Assembly (NCBI GenBank): GCA_029553165.1
Contig: JAKPCT010000291.1
Location: 1 to 64,000 of the forward strand
Reading direction: 5' to 3'
DNA length: 64,000 nt
From: Bacillota bacterium
Lineage (GTDB): Bacteria; Bacillota; UBA4882; UBA8346
The notes under the pieces: model-generated
Told to the model about the DNA's origin: nothing
What the model saw: only the letters and a program-made list of their open reading frames with translations
The model's database searches: none
Position numbers and translations under genes: made by a program
Part shown: piece by piece, positions 17,481 through 26,063 of the stretch
Position numbering within the stretch: position 1 is the first letter of the stretch
Layout: each line of letters begins with the position of its first letter

Positions 17481-17840
17481 TTGAAATGTTTAGTTGTTGA
17501 CGACGCTGCTTTTATGAGAATGTCATTAAAACAGATTCTGCAGGCTAATGGTTTTACGGATGTTTTTGAGGCCGGTAATGGTCAAGAAGCCTTAATGATG
17601 TTTAAGAAAGAAAAACCGGACTTGGTGACCATGGATATTACAATGCCGGAGATGGATGGGATAACAGCGATCAAAGAAATTATGGCGATCGATCCTACGG
17701 CGAAAATAGTTGTCTGCAGCGCCATGGGACAAAAGGAGATTGTGTTGGAAGCAATTCAGGCCGGAGCTAAAAATTTTATTGTTAAGCCGTTTGATGCGCA
17801 AAAGGTTGCGGAGATTGTCAAAGCGGTTGCTAAACGATGA
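17481..17840 (+). CDS. cheY: Chemotaxis response regulator CheY
   Basis: A single receiver domain of about 119 residues with no output domain. The acidic pair follows CLVV, the phosphoacceptor is Asp52 in LVTMDITMPEMDG, then come the Ser/Ala in VVCSAMGQ and the Lys in FIVKPFDAQK. This is the CheY layout. I chose the TTG at 17481 because AGAGGTGG lies just before it; a GTG at 17472 overlaps that ribosome site. It closes the cheA-cheW-cheY group. The target cannot be inferred here because no flagellar motor gene is present. Confidence 0.92.
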   Translation: MKCLVVDDAAFMRMSLKQILQANGFTDVFEAGNGQEALMMFKKEKPDLVTMDITMPEMDGITAIKEIMAIDPTAKIVVCSAMGQKEIVLEAIQAGAKNFIVKPFDAQKVAEIVKAVAKR

Positions 17841-17907
17841 AGGAAACAGGGTTGGTATGACGAATAGTAATATTGTTTAAATTACATTTTGTCAAACAAG
17901 GATTATT

Positions 17908-19437
17908 ATGAGTCAACCACTGATTTCCTTAGAGCATGTTTCATTATCATTCAATGACAGTAAATTAATAACTGATTTGACCTGGCACATAAAGAAAGAC
18001 CAGCACTGGGCGGTTGTTGGGCCAACCGGCTCGGGTAAATCCAGTCTGGCTAAGATAATTAATCGTAACATTATCCCTGATCAAGGCCGGGTAAAATATT
18101 ATTTTGATGACCGTATCGAAGGGTCACCTTTTTTCAATCGTGGGGAAATAATCATTATTTCTCCGGAAGTACAACGGGAATTTCAACAATATTATGGTAG
18201 CTATCATCAGGCGCGTTGGCAAAGCTTTGAAGGAGCCGAGGCGCCTGTTGTTATGGAACTTTTAAGCGGTAAGAATATTGAACACGCTTCTCCTTATGAA
18301 GTGACGCCTTTAAAAGTTGATGAGACAATTTATAACGCCAGACGCGATCAAGCAATCAAGTTATTGCAGATTGGCCATTTGTTGGAGCGAAAGGTTCATC
18401 AGTTATCAAATGGGGAAACGCGTAAGGTAATGCTGGCAAGAGCTTTAATGCAAAAACCGCAATTACTGATCTTTGATGATCCGTTTTACGGACTGGATTA
18501 TAATTCCCGTTCCATTTTGACGGAACTGATTGAGCAGCTAATTACCAATAACGAAATTCATATTCTCTTTTTGACCAGCCGACCTGAAGAAGTACCACCA
18601 GGAATAACTGACATTATTCGACTGGAACAGGGACGGGTTTTTATAGTCGAATCACGGGACCAACTTCTACAGACGAATATACTGGAATCAGTTGAACATA
18701 ATTTGGGAACGGTAAAACCTTCATCTCGACCGAGTGCCGATCATTATGGAGAATACTTGGTTGAAATGGCGAATGTTTCAGTCACATATTCAAATCATAA
18801 AGTATTAGCGGATATTAATTGGTGTGTAAGGAATGGCGAACATTGGGCGGTTTTGGGTGAAAACGGCGCCGGTAAATCAACTTTATTAAGTTTGATATTG
18901 GGTGATAATCCCCAAGCTTACGCTAATAAAATTAAACTGTTCGGTGTTGAACGGGGTTCCGGCGAAAGTATTTGGGAGCTTAAACAGAAGATCGGGTGGG
19001 TTGCGCCCGAGTTGCAAAATCATTTTGACAGTAGTTTATCAGGCTTTGAAGTGATCTGCTCTGGTTTTTTTGACACCATCGGACTATATCACGAATGCAG
19101 TAAGAGTCAATTAGCCGAAGTGGACCGTTGGATTGCGTGCTTAGGACTTGAAAGAATAGTTACTAAACGCTATAATTCACTGTCGGCGGGTGAACAACGG
19201 TTGATCTTAATTGCCCGTGCGGTGGTAAAAAATCCGAAGCTTCTAATCCTGGATGAACCTTGTCAGGGATTGGACCCGCTACATCGGTCAAAAATTATTA
19301 TATTCTTTGATCAATTACCGCAGCAGTCGGAGCTTGGTTTAATCTATGTAACTCATTATACTGAAGAGATTCCGGGTGTAATCAGTCATCTGTTATACTT
19401 AAAGGGCGGTAAAATAGAAAAGATCGTTCAACGTTAA
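17908..19437 (+). CDS. Double-ATPase ABC protein, ModF/YlmA type
   Basis: A 509-residue cytoplasmic protein with two ABC ATPase halves. The first has Walker A GPTGSGKSS, signature LSNGETRKVMLARAL and Walker B LLIFDDPFYGLD. The second has GENGAGKST, signature LSAGEQRLILIARAV and LLILDEPCQGLD. No membrane part is present. The arrangement matches ModF/PhrA-like proteins, which are of uncertain role and were once linked to molybdenum transport. No permease or molybdate gene is nearby, so the substrate is unknown. The ATG follows AAGGA by six bases. Confidence 0.85.
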   Translation: MSQPLISLEHVSLSFNDSKLITDLTWHIKKDQHWAVVGPTGSGKSSLAKIINRNIIPDQGRVKYYFDDRIEGSPFFNRGEIIIISPEVQREFQQYYGSYHQARWQSFEGAEAPVVMELLSGKNIEHASPYEVTPLKVDETIYNARRDQAIKLLQIGHLLERKVHQLSNGETRKVMLARALMQKPQLLIFDDPFYGLDYNSRSILTELIEQLITNNEIHILFLTSRPEEVPPGITDIIRLEQGRVFIVESRDQLLQTNILESVEHNLGTVKPSSRPSADHYGEYLVEMANVSVTYSNHKVLADINWCVRNGEHWAVLGENGAGKSTLLSLILGDNPQAYANKIKLFGVERGSGESIWELKQKIGWVAPELQNHFDSSLSGFEVICSGFFDTIGLYHECSKSQLAEVDRWIACLGLERIVTKRYNSLSAGEQRLILIARAVVKNPKLLILDEPCQGLDPLHRSKIIIFFDQLPQQSELGLIYVTHYTEEIPGVISHLLYLKGGKIEKIVQR

Positions 19438-19450
19438 TATTTATAAAGGT

Positions 19451-19479
19451 TTGATATTGCTATTTATTTTGGTTATGAT
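19451..19479 (+). promoter_or_regulatory. Sigma-A type promoter of murI
   Basis: TTGATA (19451-19456), a 17-base spacer, and TATGAT (19474-19479) precede murI by about 40 bases. Spacing is ideal and each box has one mismatch to the consensus. Confidence 0.6.
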
Positions 19480-19519
19480 ATGATTATGGATTGATTTTAT
19501 CTTTTAAAGGGTGATTTCA

Positions 19520-20320
19520 TTGTCGAGTAGTGCTCCAATCGGCGCTTTTGATTCTGGAGTAGGTGGGTTGTCAATCTTAGCAGAGGTTCGGAAGCTGCTT
19601 CCGGCAGAAGATCTGATTTATCTGGCTGATACGGCCCACTGTCCGTACGGAGTTAAACCTGTTGAGGAGATTAGGACCAGGATATTGAAGATTGCTGATT
19701 TTTTGGTTGGCTTGGGAGTTAAAGCGATAGTGGTTGCTTGTAATTCGGCAAGTATTGCCGGATTGGACCAACTGCGTGTGGCTCATCCGGAAATACCGAT
19801 TATCGGAGTTGAGCCAGCGGTAAAACCGGCGCACGATCTGACCAAAAACGGTCGGATTGGAGTTTTAGCAACGAGTCTGACTTTAAGCGGTCCGCGTTTT
19901 TCGGTCTTGGTTGAGAAATATGGGACCGATGTTGAAGTATATACCCAGCCGGCGCCGGGATTGGTTGAGCTGGTCGAGGCCGGTAAATTGGATACTTCGG
20001 AGACTGAACAGTTACTTTGGGATTATTTAGAGCCATTACTTAACAAGGGGATCGATACCCTGGTTTTGGGGTGTACTCATTACCCGTTTTTGAAACCAAC
20101 AATTACACGGCTTGTTGGTCCGGAAGTGACGATTATTGATACGGGTTTGGCTGTTGCCAAGCAGACTTATCGCTTGTTGGAACACAGGGGGTTGCTTAAC
20201 GGTCGCGATGGTCGGGGCAGAGAAGTCTTTTACACCAGTGGCGATCCCATTGCTGTAAAAGGGGTAATTGAAACTTTGTGGGGTAGAAGTAATTTGGAGA
20301 TTTTGGAAACTGGAGTTTGA
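19520..20320 (+). CDS. murI: Glutamate racemase
   Basis: About 266 residues. It interconverts L- and D-glutamate and so supplies D-Glu for the peptidoglycan stem peptide. The two catalytic cysteines are visible in VVACNSASI and LVLGCTHYPFL, with the N-terminal signature GAFDSGVGGLSIL. I place the start at the TTG at 19520, with AAGGGTG upstream at a normal distance; the GTG at 19511 overlaps that site. It has its own promoter and is closed by a terminator shared with the convergent aminotransferase. Confidence 0.95.
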   Translation: MSSSAPIGAFDSGVGGLSILAEVRKLLPAEDLIYLADTAHCPYGVKPVEEIRTRILKIADFLVGLGVKAIVVACNSASIAGLDQLRVAHPEIPIIGVEPAVKPAHDLTKNGRIGVLATSLTLSGPRFSVLVEKYGTDVEVYTQPAPGLVELVEAGKLDTSETEQLLWDYLEPLLNKGIDTLVLGCTHYPFLKPTITRLVGPEVTIIDTGLAVAKQTYRLLEHRGLLNGRDGRGREVFYTSGDPIAVKGVIETLWGRSNLEILETGV

Positions 20321-20354
20321 ATAATTATTTTTTTGAAGTTCATATGTATAAATA

Positions 20355-20377
20355 AAACCCAGCTTTTGGCTGGGTTT
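20355..20377. terminator. Bidirectional terminator between murI and the aminotransferase
   Basis: AAACCCAGC (20355-20363) pairs perfectly with GCTGGGTTT (20369-20377) around a 5-base loop. Flanking A and T runs allow it to work for both converging genes. Confidence 0.85.
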
Positions 20378-20404
20378 GTGTTTAAGATCTTGTAAGAAGG
20401 ACTT

Positions 20405-21589
20405 CTATAAACCAAATTTCTTTGCTAATTTAGTGAAAGCCGGAAGAGAATTTTTAATTGTTTCACGTGAGACACAGTAGGCAATCCGGAAATAACCAGG
20501 ACCGCCAAACCCGCTGCCGGGGACTAAAAGCAGATTGAATTCAATTGCAGCTTGGGTAAAAGCGACATCATCGGGGATCGGGCTTTTGGGAAATAGATAA
20601 AACGCTCCTTGAGGTTTGTTAACCTCAAAACCAATACTGGTCAAGTGATTGTATAATATATCTCTTCGTTCTTGGTATTCTTCGGTTCCAATAGCTTCAC
20701 CCTGAAGTCCTGTAATGATTCGTTGCATTAAAGCAGGTGCATTTACAAAACCTAAGACCCGGTTGGCAAATACTAGGGCATCAAATACTAAAGCCGCTTC
20801 AGGAAGCTTTGGATTGACCACGATGTAGCCAATCCGTTCCCCAGGCAGGGCCAAATCTTTACTGTGAGATGTTACCAGCAGACTATGTTCAAAGATCTTC
20901 AGAACCGATGGAACGGTTGCTCCGTCATAAACTAACGAATAATAAGGTTCATCAGAAATTACATAAATTGTTGTTCCGTATTCGGCTTCTTTCTTCCGGA
21001 TTAGGTTAGCCAGTTCCTGGAGGATTTCAGCTTTATAGATTACTCCGGTTGGATTATTGGGTGAATTGAGTAGAATTGCTTTGGTCTTTTCATTGATGGC
21101 CTTCTCAATTACGTTTAAATCAGGTTGGAAATCTGGACCTGATTTGACTACGACCAGTTTCCCTTGGTGATTATCGACGTAAAAACCGTATTCAACAAAG
21201 TAGGGAGCATTAACGATAACTTCATCACTGGGATTTAACAGCGCTTTGAAAGCGACATTTAAACCGCCACCGGCGCCAACAGTCATCAATACATGATTGA
21301 TTGACAGCTCTAAACCGTCTTTCTGATTGAGATAGTTACAGATTGCTTGCCGGGTTTCCGGATAACCGGCATTACTCATATATTGGTGCATGCCCTTGAT
21401 TGGACTTAAAGCAAGTTCTTTGAGGCGTTCTTTGAAAGCAGCTGGTGGCTCCAAATCAGGGTTACCAAGACTGAAATCGTAAACATTTTCCGGACCATGA
21501 ATTTTGCGTAAACGCTCCCCTTCTTCGAACATCTTGCGGATAAATGAGGCTTGGGAGAGTGATTGTTTAACTTTGGTGGATATCGACAT
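20405..21589 (-). CDS. Class I pyridoxal-phosphate aminotransferase
   Basis: About 394 residues, cytoplasmic, fold type I aminotransferase of the aspartate/aromatic group. The PLP lysine lies in TSHSKDLALPGERIGY. Other family marks are FSLGNPDLEPP, the glycine-rich TVGAGGGLNVAFKALL, LNSPNNPTGVIY and SDEPYYSLVYDG. The amino donor cannot be deduced from sequence alone. The ATG at 21589 has GGAGGAGG six bases upstream and is preferred over the ATG at 21607, which has none. It is a single gene ending at the shared terminator with murI. Confidence 0.9.
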   Translation of the reverse strand: MSISTKVKQSLSQASFIRKMFEEGERLRKIHGPENVYDFSLGNPDLEPPAAFKERLKELALSPIKGMHQYMSNAGYPETRQAICNYLNQKDGLELSINHVLMTVGAGGGLNVAFKALLNPSDEVIVNAPYFVEYGFYVDNHQGKLVVVKSGPDFQPDLNVIEKAINEKTKAILLNSPNNPTGVIYKAEILQELANLIRKKEAEYGTTIYVISDEPYYSLVYDGATVPSVLKIFEHSLLVTSHSKDLALPGERIGYIVVNPKLPEAALVFDALVFANRVLGFVNAPALMQRIITGLQGEAIGTEEYQERRDILYNHLTSIGFEVNKPQGAFYLFPKSPIPDDVAFTQAAIEFNLLLVPGSGFGGPGYFRIAYCVSRETIKNSLPAFTKLAKKFGL

Positions 21590-21720
21590 GCTCAGATCCT
21601 CCTCCATAATTAACAGTAAATATTAATAATTGTAATTGATTTTTGGAAAAATTCCAAGAGAAAAGAAGGAATGATCAGAATTTAAGACATTTCTTACCTC
21701 TAATAGTAATCAGATAACTC

Positions 21721-21749
21721 TTTACAGACGTCAAAAAATAGATTATAAT
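21721..21749 (+). promoter_or_regulatory. Sigma-A promoter of tRNA-Leu
   Basis: TTTACA (21721-21726), a 17-base spacer and a perfect TATAAT (21744-21749) end 11 bases before the tRNA. Confidence 0.85.
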
Positions 21750-21760
21750 TTTAGATACGT

Positions 21761-21847
21761 GCCGAAGTGGTGGAACTGGCAGACGCGCTGCGTTCAGGGC
21801 GCAGTGGGAGTACTCCCGTGCGGGTTCAAATCCCGCCTTCGGCACCA
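21761..21847 (+). tRNA. tRNA-Leu (anticodon CAG)
   Basis: A class II tRNA with a long variable arm. Acceptor strand GCCGAAG pairs with CTTCGGC, and the CCA end is encoded. The anticodon stem CTGCG/CGCAG holds the loop TTCAGGG, giving CAG, which reads the Leu codon CTG. The variable arm is the GGGAGT/ACTCCC region and the T arm is GCGGGTTCAAATCCCGC. It is a single gene with its own promoter and terminator. Its 3' flank begins an accessory stretch with a broken gene, although I see no attachment-site repeat. Confidence 0.97.
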
Positions 21848-21871
21848 ATTAAATAGCATTAAAGATTAATT

Positions 21872-21899
21872 CCTTCGTGTAAACAACGAAGGTTTTTTA
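21872..21899 (+). terminator. Terminator of tRNA-Leu
   Basis: CCTTCGT (21872-21878) pairs with ACGAAGG (21886-21892), followed by six T. A standard intrinsic terminator. Confidence 0.9.
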
Positions 21900-22068
21900 T
21901 TTTGTGGCGACGGCTGTTACCTATTTGGTTAGCAGCCAATTAAAGTATCAAAGGGCTTTACCAAAATATGATTGTATTAAAATTTCATAAATTTGTAAAC
22001 CGCCTGAAAGGGAATGAGTTTCCAAATGACGAATTTTGTTCCAGAAGTTTATGCAAGGAGCGTTGAAA

Positions 22069-23893
22069 ATGAATATCGGATTGCCTAATAAAGAACATAG
22101 TTATAATTTGAAACAGAATAATACACAATCTTTAGAAAACCAATATAACCAATTGGATCAAAATCCAGCTGGTGACAGTAAAATATATAAAGCAATTCAA
22201 GAAGAGATTGTTAAACAAATTACTGATAAAACCAATTTAGATAATGGGTTGGGTGGAAAAGATAAAATTTCAGTGGAAGCTAATATCAAAGAACGGGATG
22301 CTTATGTGATCCGGGGCACCTTTGGCAGAGATGTTGATAAAATTGTAGCCCGAGGGCAAGCATCACTAGTGCGGGCTGACTATCAGATTGAAAGTAAAGG
22401 CAGTTATAAAGGGGTTAATGGGATCCAGTGCGAAGCAACTACCAGGGCACTAAATGAGTTTCAGAAAGACGTTGGTCTGAAACCAAGTGGCAAATTTGAC
22501 CAGGAAAGTATGAAGACACTGGATTTGGTGACTGCTGCGGGACTAAAAAAAGCCGATCTCCGGGAGATCAACAAGAAGGTGCTCCAATCTCAGGATCAAG
22601 AGCCTATAAGCAGTAATGCACAAAAAGTAGAACCAGGAGTTAACTCCCAAGGCTCAGGGAAGATTAACCGAACGTGATGCTAAAGCTACCGTGGTTGAGT
22701 TTGGCAAGACCAGAGGTAACTATCAAATGGCCCAAGCGCAAGCCTCATTAGAGATGGCTGGTTACCAAATAGGGGAGATTGATGGAACAAGGAATGTTCA
22801 GACGATTGAGAGTATCAAACAGTTTCAACAGGATGTCGGACTGCCGGTTACCGGAAAGCTAGATCCTGATACATATTACATGTTGGAACGGAAGACAGTT
22901 GAAGGTTGGGTGCAACCGAATGCGTTGAAAAGAGAAACAAAAATAAAAGATACCAATATAAATAATGGCCGGGAATCATTGGGCCAAAGTCTTGAAGCAC
23001 CAAAATATAAAAAATCAACCGTCACTAAAGATAAGAATGGGAACATAATTGAAGAAAAGAGAATGTATGATAAATATAATGAACATATTTATTATCGCTC
23101 TGATGGTTCAGTTGTTACAAAAAGGTTTGATTTAACAACTAATAAATTAATTGGAGAAATTGAGTATGATAAAGATGGTAATAAAATCTATGAGGCGACT
23201 TTTAAGTATTCTAGATTCAGTGATGAGAGAGGTACTGGAGAACTTGTAACTGCCTATTATCACATAATTAATATAAATGATTCTATTGTTCGCGAAATAA
23301 AAGAAGAAAATGAAACAAAATTTTATGATCAGAATAAAAGAGTAGAGGAACGAGTCAATAGGTGGGTCTATGCTCCAAATGGGATTGAACTTTCACATCT
23401 GTATAAAAGTACTAGAACACATCAAGGAAAAGATGGAGTGTATCGCACATTCATTAATGGCACTTTTGATATAAGAGTTAATGAATATAGTAAATTCTAT
23501 ACAGCACGCTTACTCAGTAATGATGCAAAGGAAAATCTTTTTCAAAGCACTATAGAAGAAATAAGGGACGGAGTCACTTCACTTTTTGTCCCTAAACCAA
23601 TATCCGTTGAAATCGGTCTTATTGGAGCCGATGCAGCATTATCTGCTTACGAACGTGCACAATATAACGGTTTTCAAACTTATGAACCAGGTTATCATAT
23701 TGTTGCGGATTTAGACTTATCAGGACCGGATGAGTTTAGATTTACAACTTATTCAGGTACAGTTAAAGCATATTTACCTGATCCTAATAATAATCAGGAG
23801 AGAAAACTTATATACACCGACGATTACTCTAATTTTTTAAATTTGCCAAATAGGTATAGTGTAAATAGAACTTATCATATTCCATTGAAATAA
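22069..23893 (+). pseudogene. Frameshifted gene with two peptidoglycan-binding-like repeats
   Basis: Two adjacent frames belong to one gene. The first (22069-22677) holds a repeat with KERDAY, ARGQASLVRADYQI and ALNEFQKDVGLKPSGKFD. The second (from about 22640 to 23893) continues in the +1 frame with the matching words TERDAK, AQAQASLEMAGYQI and SIKQFQQDVGLPVTGKLD. The second half lacks a ribosome site at its GTG (22691), and its homology begins upstream of it. An extra G near 22636-22637 would explain the shift. The repeats resemble PG_binding_1 domains. The last 250 residues, with YYRSDGSVVTKRFD and EYDKDGNKIYEATF, recall RHS/YD-like strands but are otherwise unknown. No signal peptide is seen. 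The ATG at 22069 follows AAGGAG. Confidence 0.75.
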
Positions 23894-23914
23894 CAAATTT
23901 GTAAAGGAGAAAAA

Positions 23915-24886
23915 ATGAAAAGAAAATTACTATTGATTTTATTTATATTAATTATTTTTTGTATTGCTGGGTGTTCAAATAAATACAAACTGGTTTACAC
24001 TTTTGAACAAAGCAGTGATTCATATAATGCATATGTTAATCTTGCTTTTTCAGAAGATGGAAAGAAGATTTACAGCACTTTATATAATGGAATAAATATC
24101 TATTCGCTCGAGGATGAAGATATTATTTTAACAAAAACAATTGACACTATCAGGAATAGGACCGAGTTTAATGCCAGGCTTTCTACTTATTCCCAAAATA
24201 ATATTGCGGCTAATTATTGTAGAGAAATAAATCAAATTGTTTTGCATGATTTAATTAATAATCAAGAATTAGCTAGAACTAAAACAAATGGGCGAGTGAC
24301 ATCGATAGTATTATCAAAAGATGGGAAGTATTGTGCTTATCGAATGTGGAAAGATGGTAACATCAAATTATGGAATATTGAGATTGATCAAACATTGGAT
24401 ATAGCAAATGGAAAGACTTTAGCAGGTTTTGATTTTACTGCTGAAGGGGACTTAATAACAATTGAGCGGGATGGATCGGCTTTGTCAATTTGGGATTTAA
24501 ACTCTGGAGTCTTAAAACAAACTTTAAAAATAAGTGGAAATGGATTTTTAGATATTAAAACTATTAAAAATACAAAACAATATGTATTTTATAATGACGA
24601 TCAACGTGTTTTTAGTCTTTGGGATTCCAGTACTAATACTATTATAAAATCAATTAATACTTACAGCACTCCGGTAAGGGTGTTTGCCTGTTCGCCGGAT
24701 GGGCGGTATGTAGCAGCTTCCTATTATAGTAGAGGAATGGAATTGATTGATTTTGAAACGGGAAAAATTGAAATCATCTGGAGTCCCAAGTATTCAGGAG
24801 TTGATGCTGTAGCATGGTCGGATGATGGGAAATTTCTCGCTGCCTGTACCTATAATAAAATTAATGTTTGGAGGATAAGGGATTAA
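23915..24886 (+). CDS. Lipoprotein with WD40-like repeats
   Basis: A 323-residue lipoprotein whose signal peptide ends in the lipobox IAGC. The rest shows WD40-like beta-propeller strands: LAFSEDGKKIYS, SIVLSKDGKYCAYRMW, LSIWDLNSGVLKQTL, FACSPDGRYVAASYY and VAWSDDGKFLAACTYN, with terminal INVWRI. It sits 21 bases after the frameshifted gene, behind AAAGGAG, so the two were probably one unit. Propellers of this kind bind partners rather than catalyse. The partner is unknown; the upstream wall-binding protein is the natural guess. Confidence 0.8.
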   Translation: MKRKLLLILFILIIFCIAGCSNKYKLVYTFEQSSDSYNAYVNLAFSEDGKKIYSTLYNGINIYSLEDEDIILTKTIDTIRNRTEFNARLSTYSQNNIAANYCREINQIVLHDLINNQELARTKTNGRVTSIVLSKDGKYCAYRMWKDGNIKLWNIEIDQTLDIANGKTLAGFDFTAEGDLITIERDGSALSIWDLNSGVLKQTLKISGNGFLDIKTIKNTKQYVFYNDDQRVFSLWDSSTNTIIKSINTYSTPVRVFACSPDGRYVAASYYSRGMELIDFETGKIEIIWSPKYSGVDAVAWSDDGKFLAACTYNKINVWRIRD

Positions 24887-25372
24887 AATGAGCGGATTTG
24901 GTCAAATTCAGCCAGATGTTTTTCAGCGATCAAATTTGAGGGCATGGCTTAAATTAGCATACCTTTTTAAATTGACCTAAGAAATTTAATAAGAGGTCAA
25001 AACAAACGAAAAAGGTTAAAAATGAGAGCAATAGTAAAAAATATTTAAATAATCATAAATAATAAGCTTAAATAACGGTATCTGAATGTCCAAAAATAAG
25101 AAAGTTCTTTTGATTATATTAACTTATTGCAGCAATCAAGCTTTAAAAGTGGTATATGAAAACAGTAAATAACATAACAAGAATATTGCCAACATTACAG
25201 TAATAAATCTATTAAATGTATGTAACAGATATATACCACTCATTTTCTTTGGGAGCTCCCCTTATCAAGGATTCAAAATAGTACTATTAACTGAAAGATT
25301 TTCATTAAGAATCGCACTTTACATCGTACTAACAGTTGTTTCAAAGAAAGTAACATTAAGAGGAGGACCAAG
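24887..25372. other. AT-rich intergenic region before the small secreted peptide
   Basis: Nearly 490 bases, very AT-rich. A 30-codon frame at 24888-24980 starts 7 bases after AAGGG at the end of the lipoprotein gene, but it matches nothing I know. The word AAGAGGTCAAAAC near 24992 is shared with the duplicated element at 205-476, though nothing else of that element is visible. I see no RNA gene. Confidence 0.4.
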
Positions 25373-25504
25373 ATGAAGCGTTTTTTGGCTTTAACTTTAT
25401 TGTTTCTGCTGATCTTTTTTAGGGTTTCAGTATCATTGGCGGATGGTGAAATCGATCTGGATTACATGGTAAATGGAGAATTTGGAGTTGAATTTATAGA
25501 TTAA
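25373..25504 (+). CDS. Small secreted peptide (43 residues)
   Basis: A short frame with strong local support. AGGAGG stands six to seven bases before the ATG, and an intrinsic terminator follows 40 bases after the stop. The product has a clear signal peptide (positive MKR, a hydrophobic core of about 13 residues, then VSVSLADG). Cleavage would release a very acidic mature peptide of about 20 residues containing GEIDLDYMVNGEFGVEF. I do not recognise it. It could be a signalling peptide or a small exported protein. It lies alone between the WD40-like lipoprotein and the cad operon. Confidence 0.6.
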   Translation: MKRFLALTLLFLLIFFRVSVSLADGEIDLDYMVNGEFGVEFID

Positions 25505-25544
25505 TATGCTTATCAGTTTTAAACGAATCTCAAAACTTTAAAGG

Positions 25545-25573
25545 CTTGCAAGAATCTTTGCAAGTCTTTTTTT
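25545..25573 (+). terminator. Terminator of the small secreted peptide gene
   Basis: CTTGCAA (25545-25551) pairs with TTGCAAG (25558-25564) over a 6-base loop, followed by TCTTTTTTT. Confidence 0.85.
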
Positions 25574-25600
25574 AATTCTGTAAAAAAATATATAAAGGGA

Positions 25601-25629
25601 TTTACATTTTGAGGATAAAAACATATAAT
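25601..25629 (+). promoter_or_regulatory. Sigma-A promoter of the cad operon
   Basis: TTTACA (25601-25606), a 17-base spacer and a perfect TATAAT (25624-25629). The operator begins one base later, over the likely transcription start. Confidence 0.85.
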
Positions 25630-25630
25630 A

Positions 25631-25652
25631 CAATTAAACAATTGTTTAATTG
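25631..25652 (+). promoter_or_regulatory. Perfect 22-bp palindromic operator of the cad operon
   Basis: The arm CAATTAAACAA is followed directly by its exact complement. It lies between the -10 box and the cadC start, where a bound ArsR/SmtB-family dimer would block transcription. Binding by the CadC-like protein encoded next is inferred from position and symmetry. Confidence 0.8.
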
Positions 25653-25673
25653 ATAAAATGAGGTGAAATTAGA

Positions 25674-26030
25674 GTGGCTGATAACAGAGATTTGTGTGAT
25701 AACTACTGTTTATCCGGGGATATACCGGTTGAGGATCTGCGCCGGCAACTTCTTGCCGTAAGTGGTCTGTCAGAAGTCTTTAAGGTGCTTGGCGAAGAGG
25801 TGAGGGTGAAGATTTTATACCTGTTATCCCTTAGAGAACTCTGTGTTTGCGATATTGGAGCCGTATTAAACATGAGTATGCCGGCCATCTCTCACCATCT
25901 GCGGCTGTTGAAAATATTTCGTCTGGTTAAGTACCGTCGCGAGGGGAAGATGGTCTATTATTCCCTCGATGACCACCATATATTAAATATGATAAAAGAA
26001 GCTCAAGAACATTTTGCCGAAGAAAAATAA
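25674..26030 (+). CDS. cadC: ArsR/SmtB-family metal-sensing repressor, CadC-like
   Basis: A 118-residue winged-helix repressor that should leave DNA when it binds Cd(II), Pb(II) or Zn(II). The four Cys of the CadC alpha3N site are all present at near-identical positions: Cys8 and Cys12 in the N-terminal arm (DLCDNYC), and Cys57 and Cys59 in ELCVCDI. The recognition helix is MSMPAISHHLRLLK. GTG start with GAGGTG eight bases upstream. The gene lies directly behind the 22-bp palindrome and 33 bases before the efflux ATPase, the usual self-regulated metal-resistance unit. Confidence 0.92.
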   Translation: MADNRDLCDNYCLSGDIPVEDLRRQLLAVSGLSEVFKVLGEEVRVKILYLLSLRELCVCDIGAVLNMSMPAISHHLRLLKIFRLVKYRREGKMVYYSLDDHHILNMIKEAQEHFAEEK

Positions 26031-26063
26031 GGGTTTATCTTGAAAAGATAGAAGGGGAAGCCG

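Noticed and set aside
24888-24980. 30-codon frame after the WD40-like lipoprotein
   Set aside because: AAGGG is at a usable distance, but the product matches nothing, has no signal or helix pattern, and no terminator follows.
21761-25504. Integrative element inserted at tRNA-Leu
   Set aside because: The accessory stretch follows the tRNA, but I found no integrase and no repeat of the tRNA 3' end.
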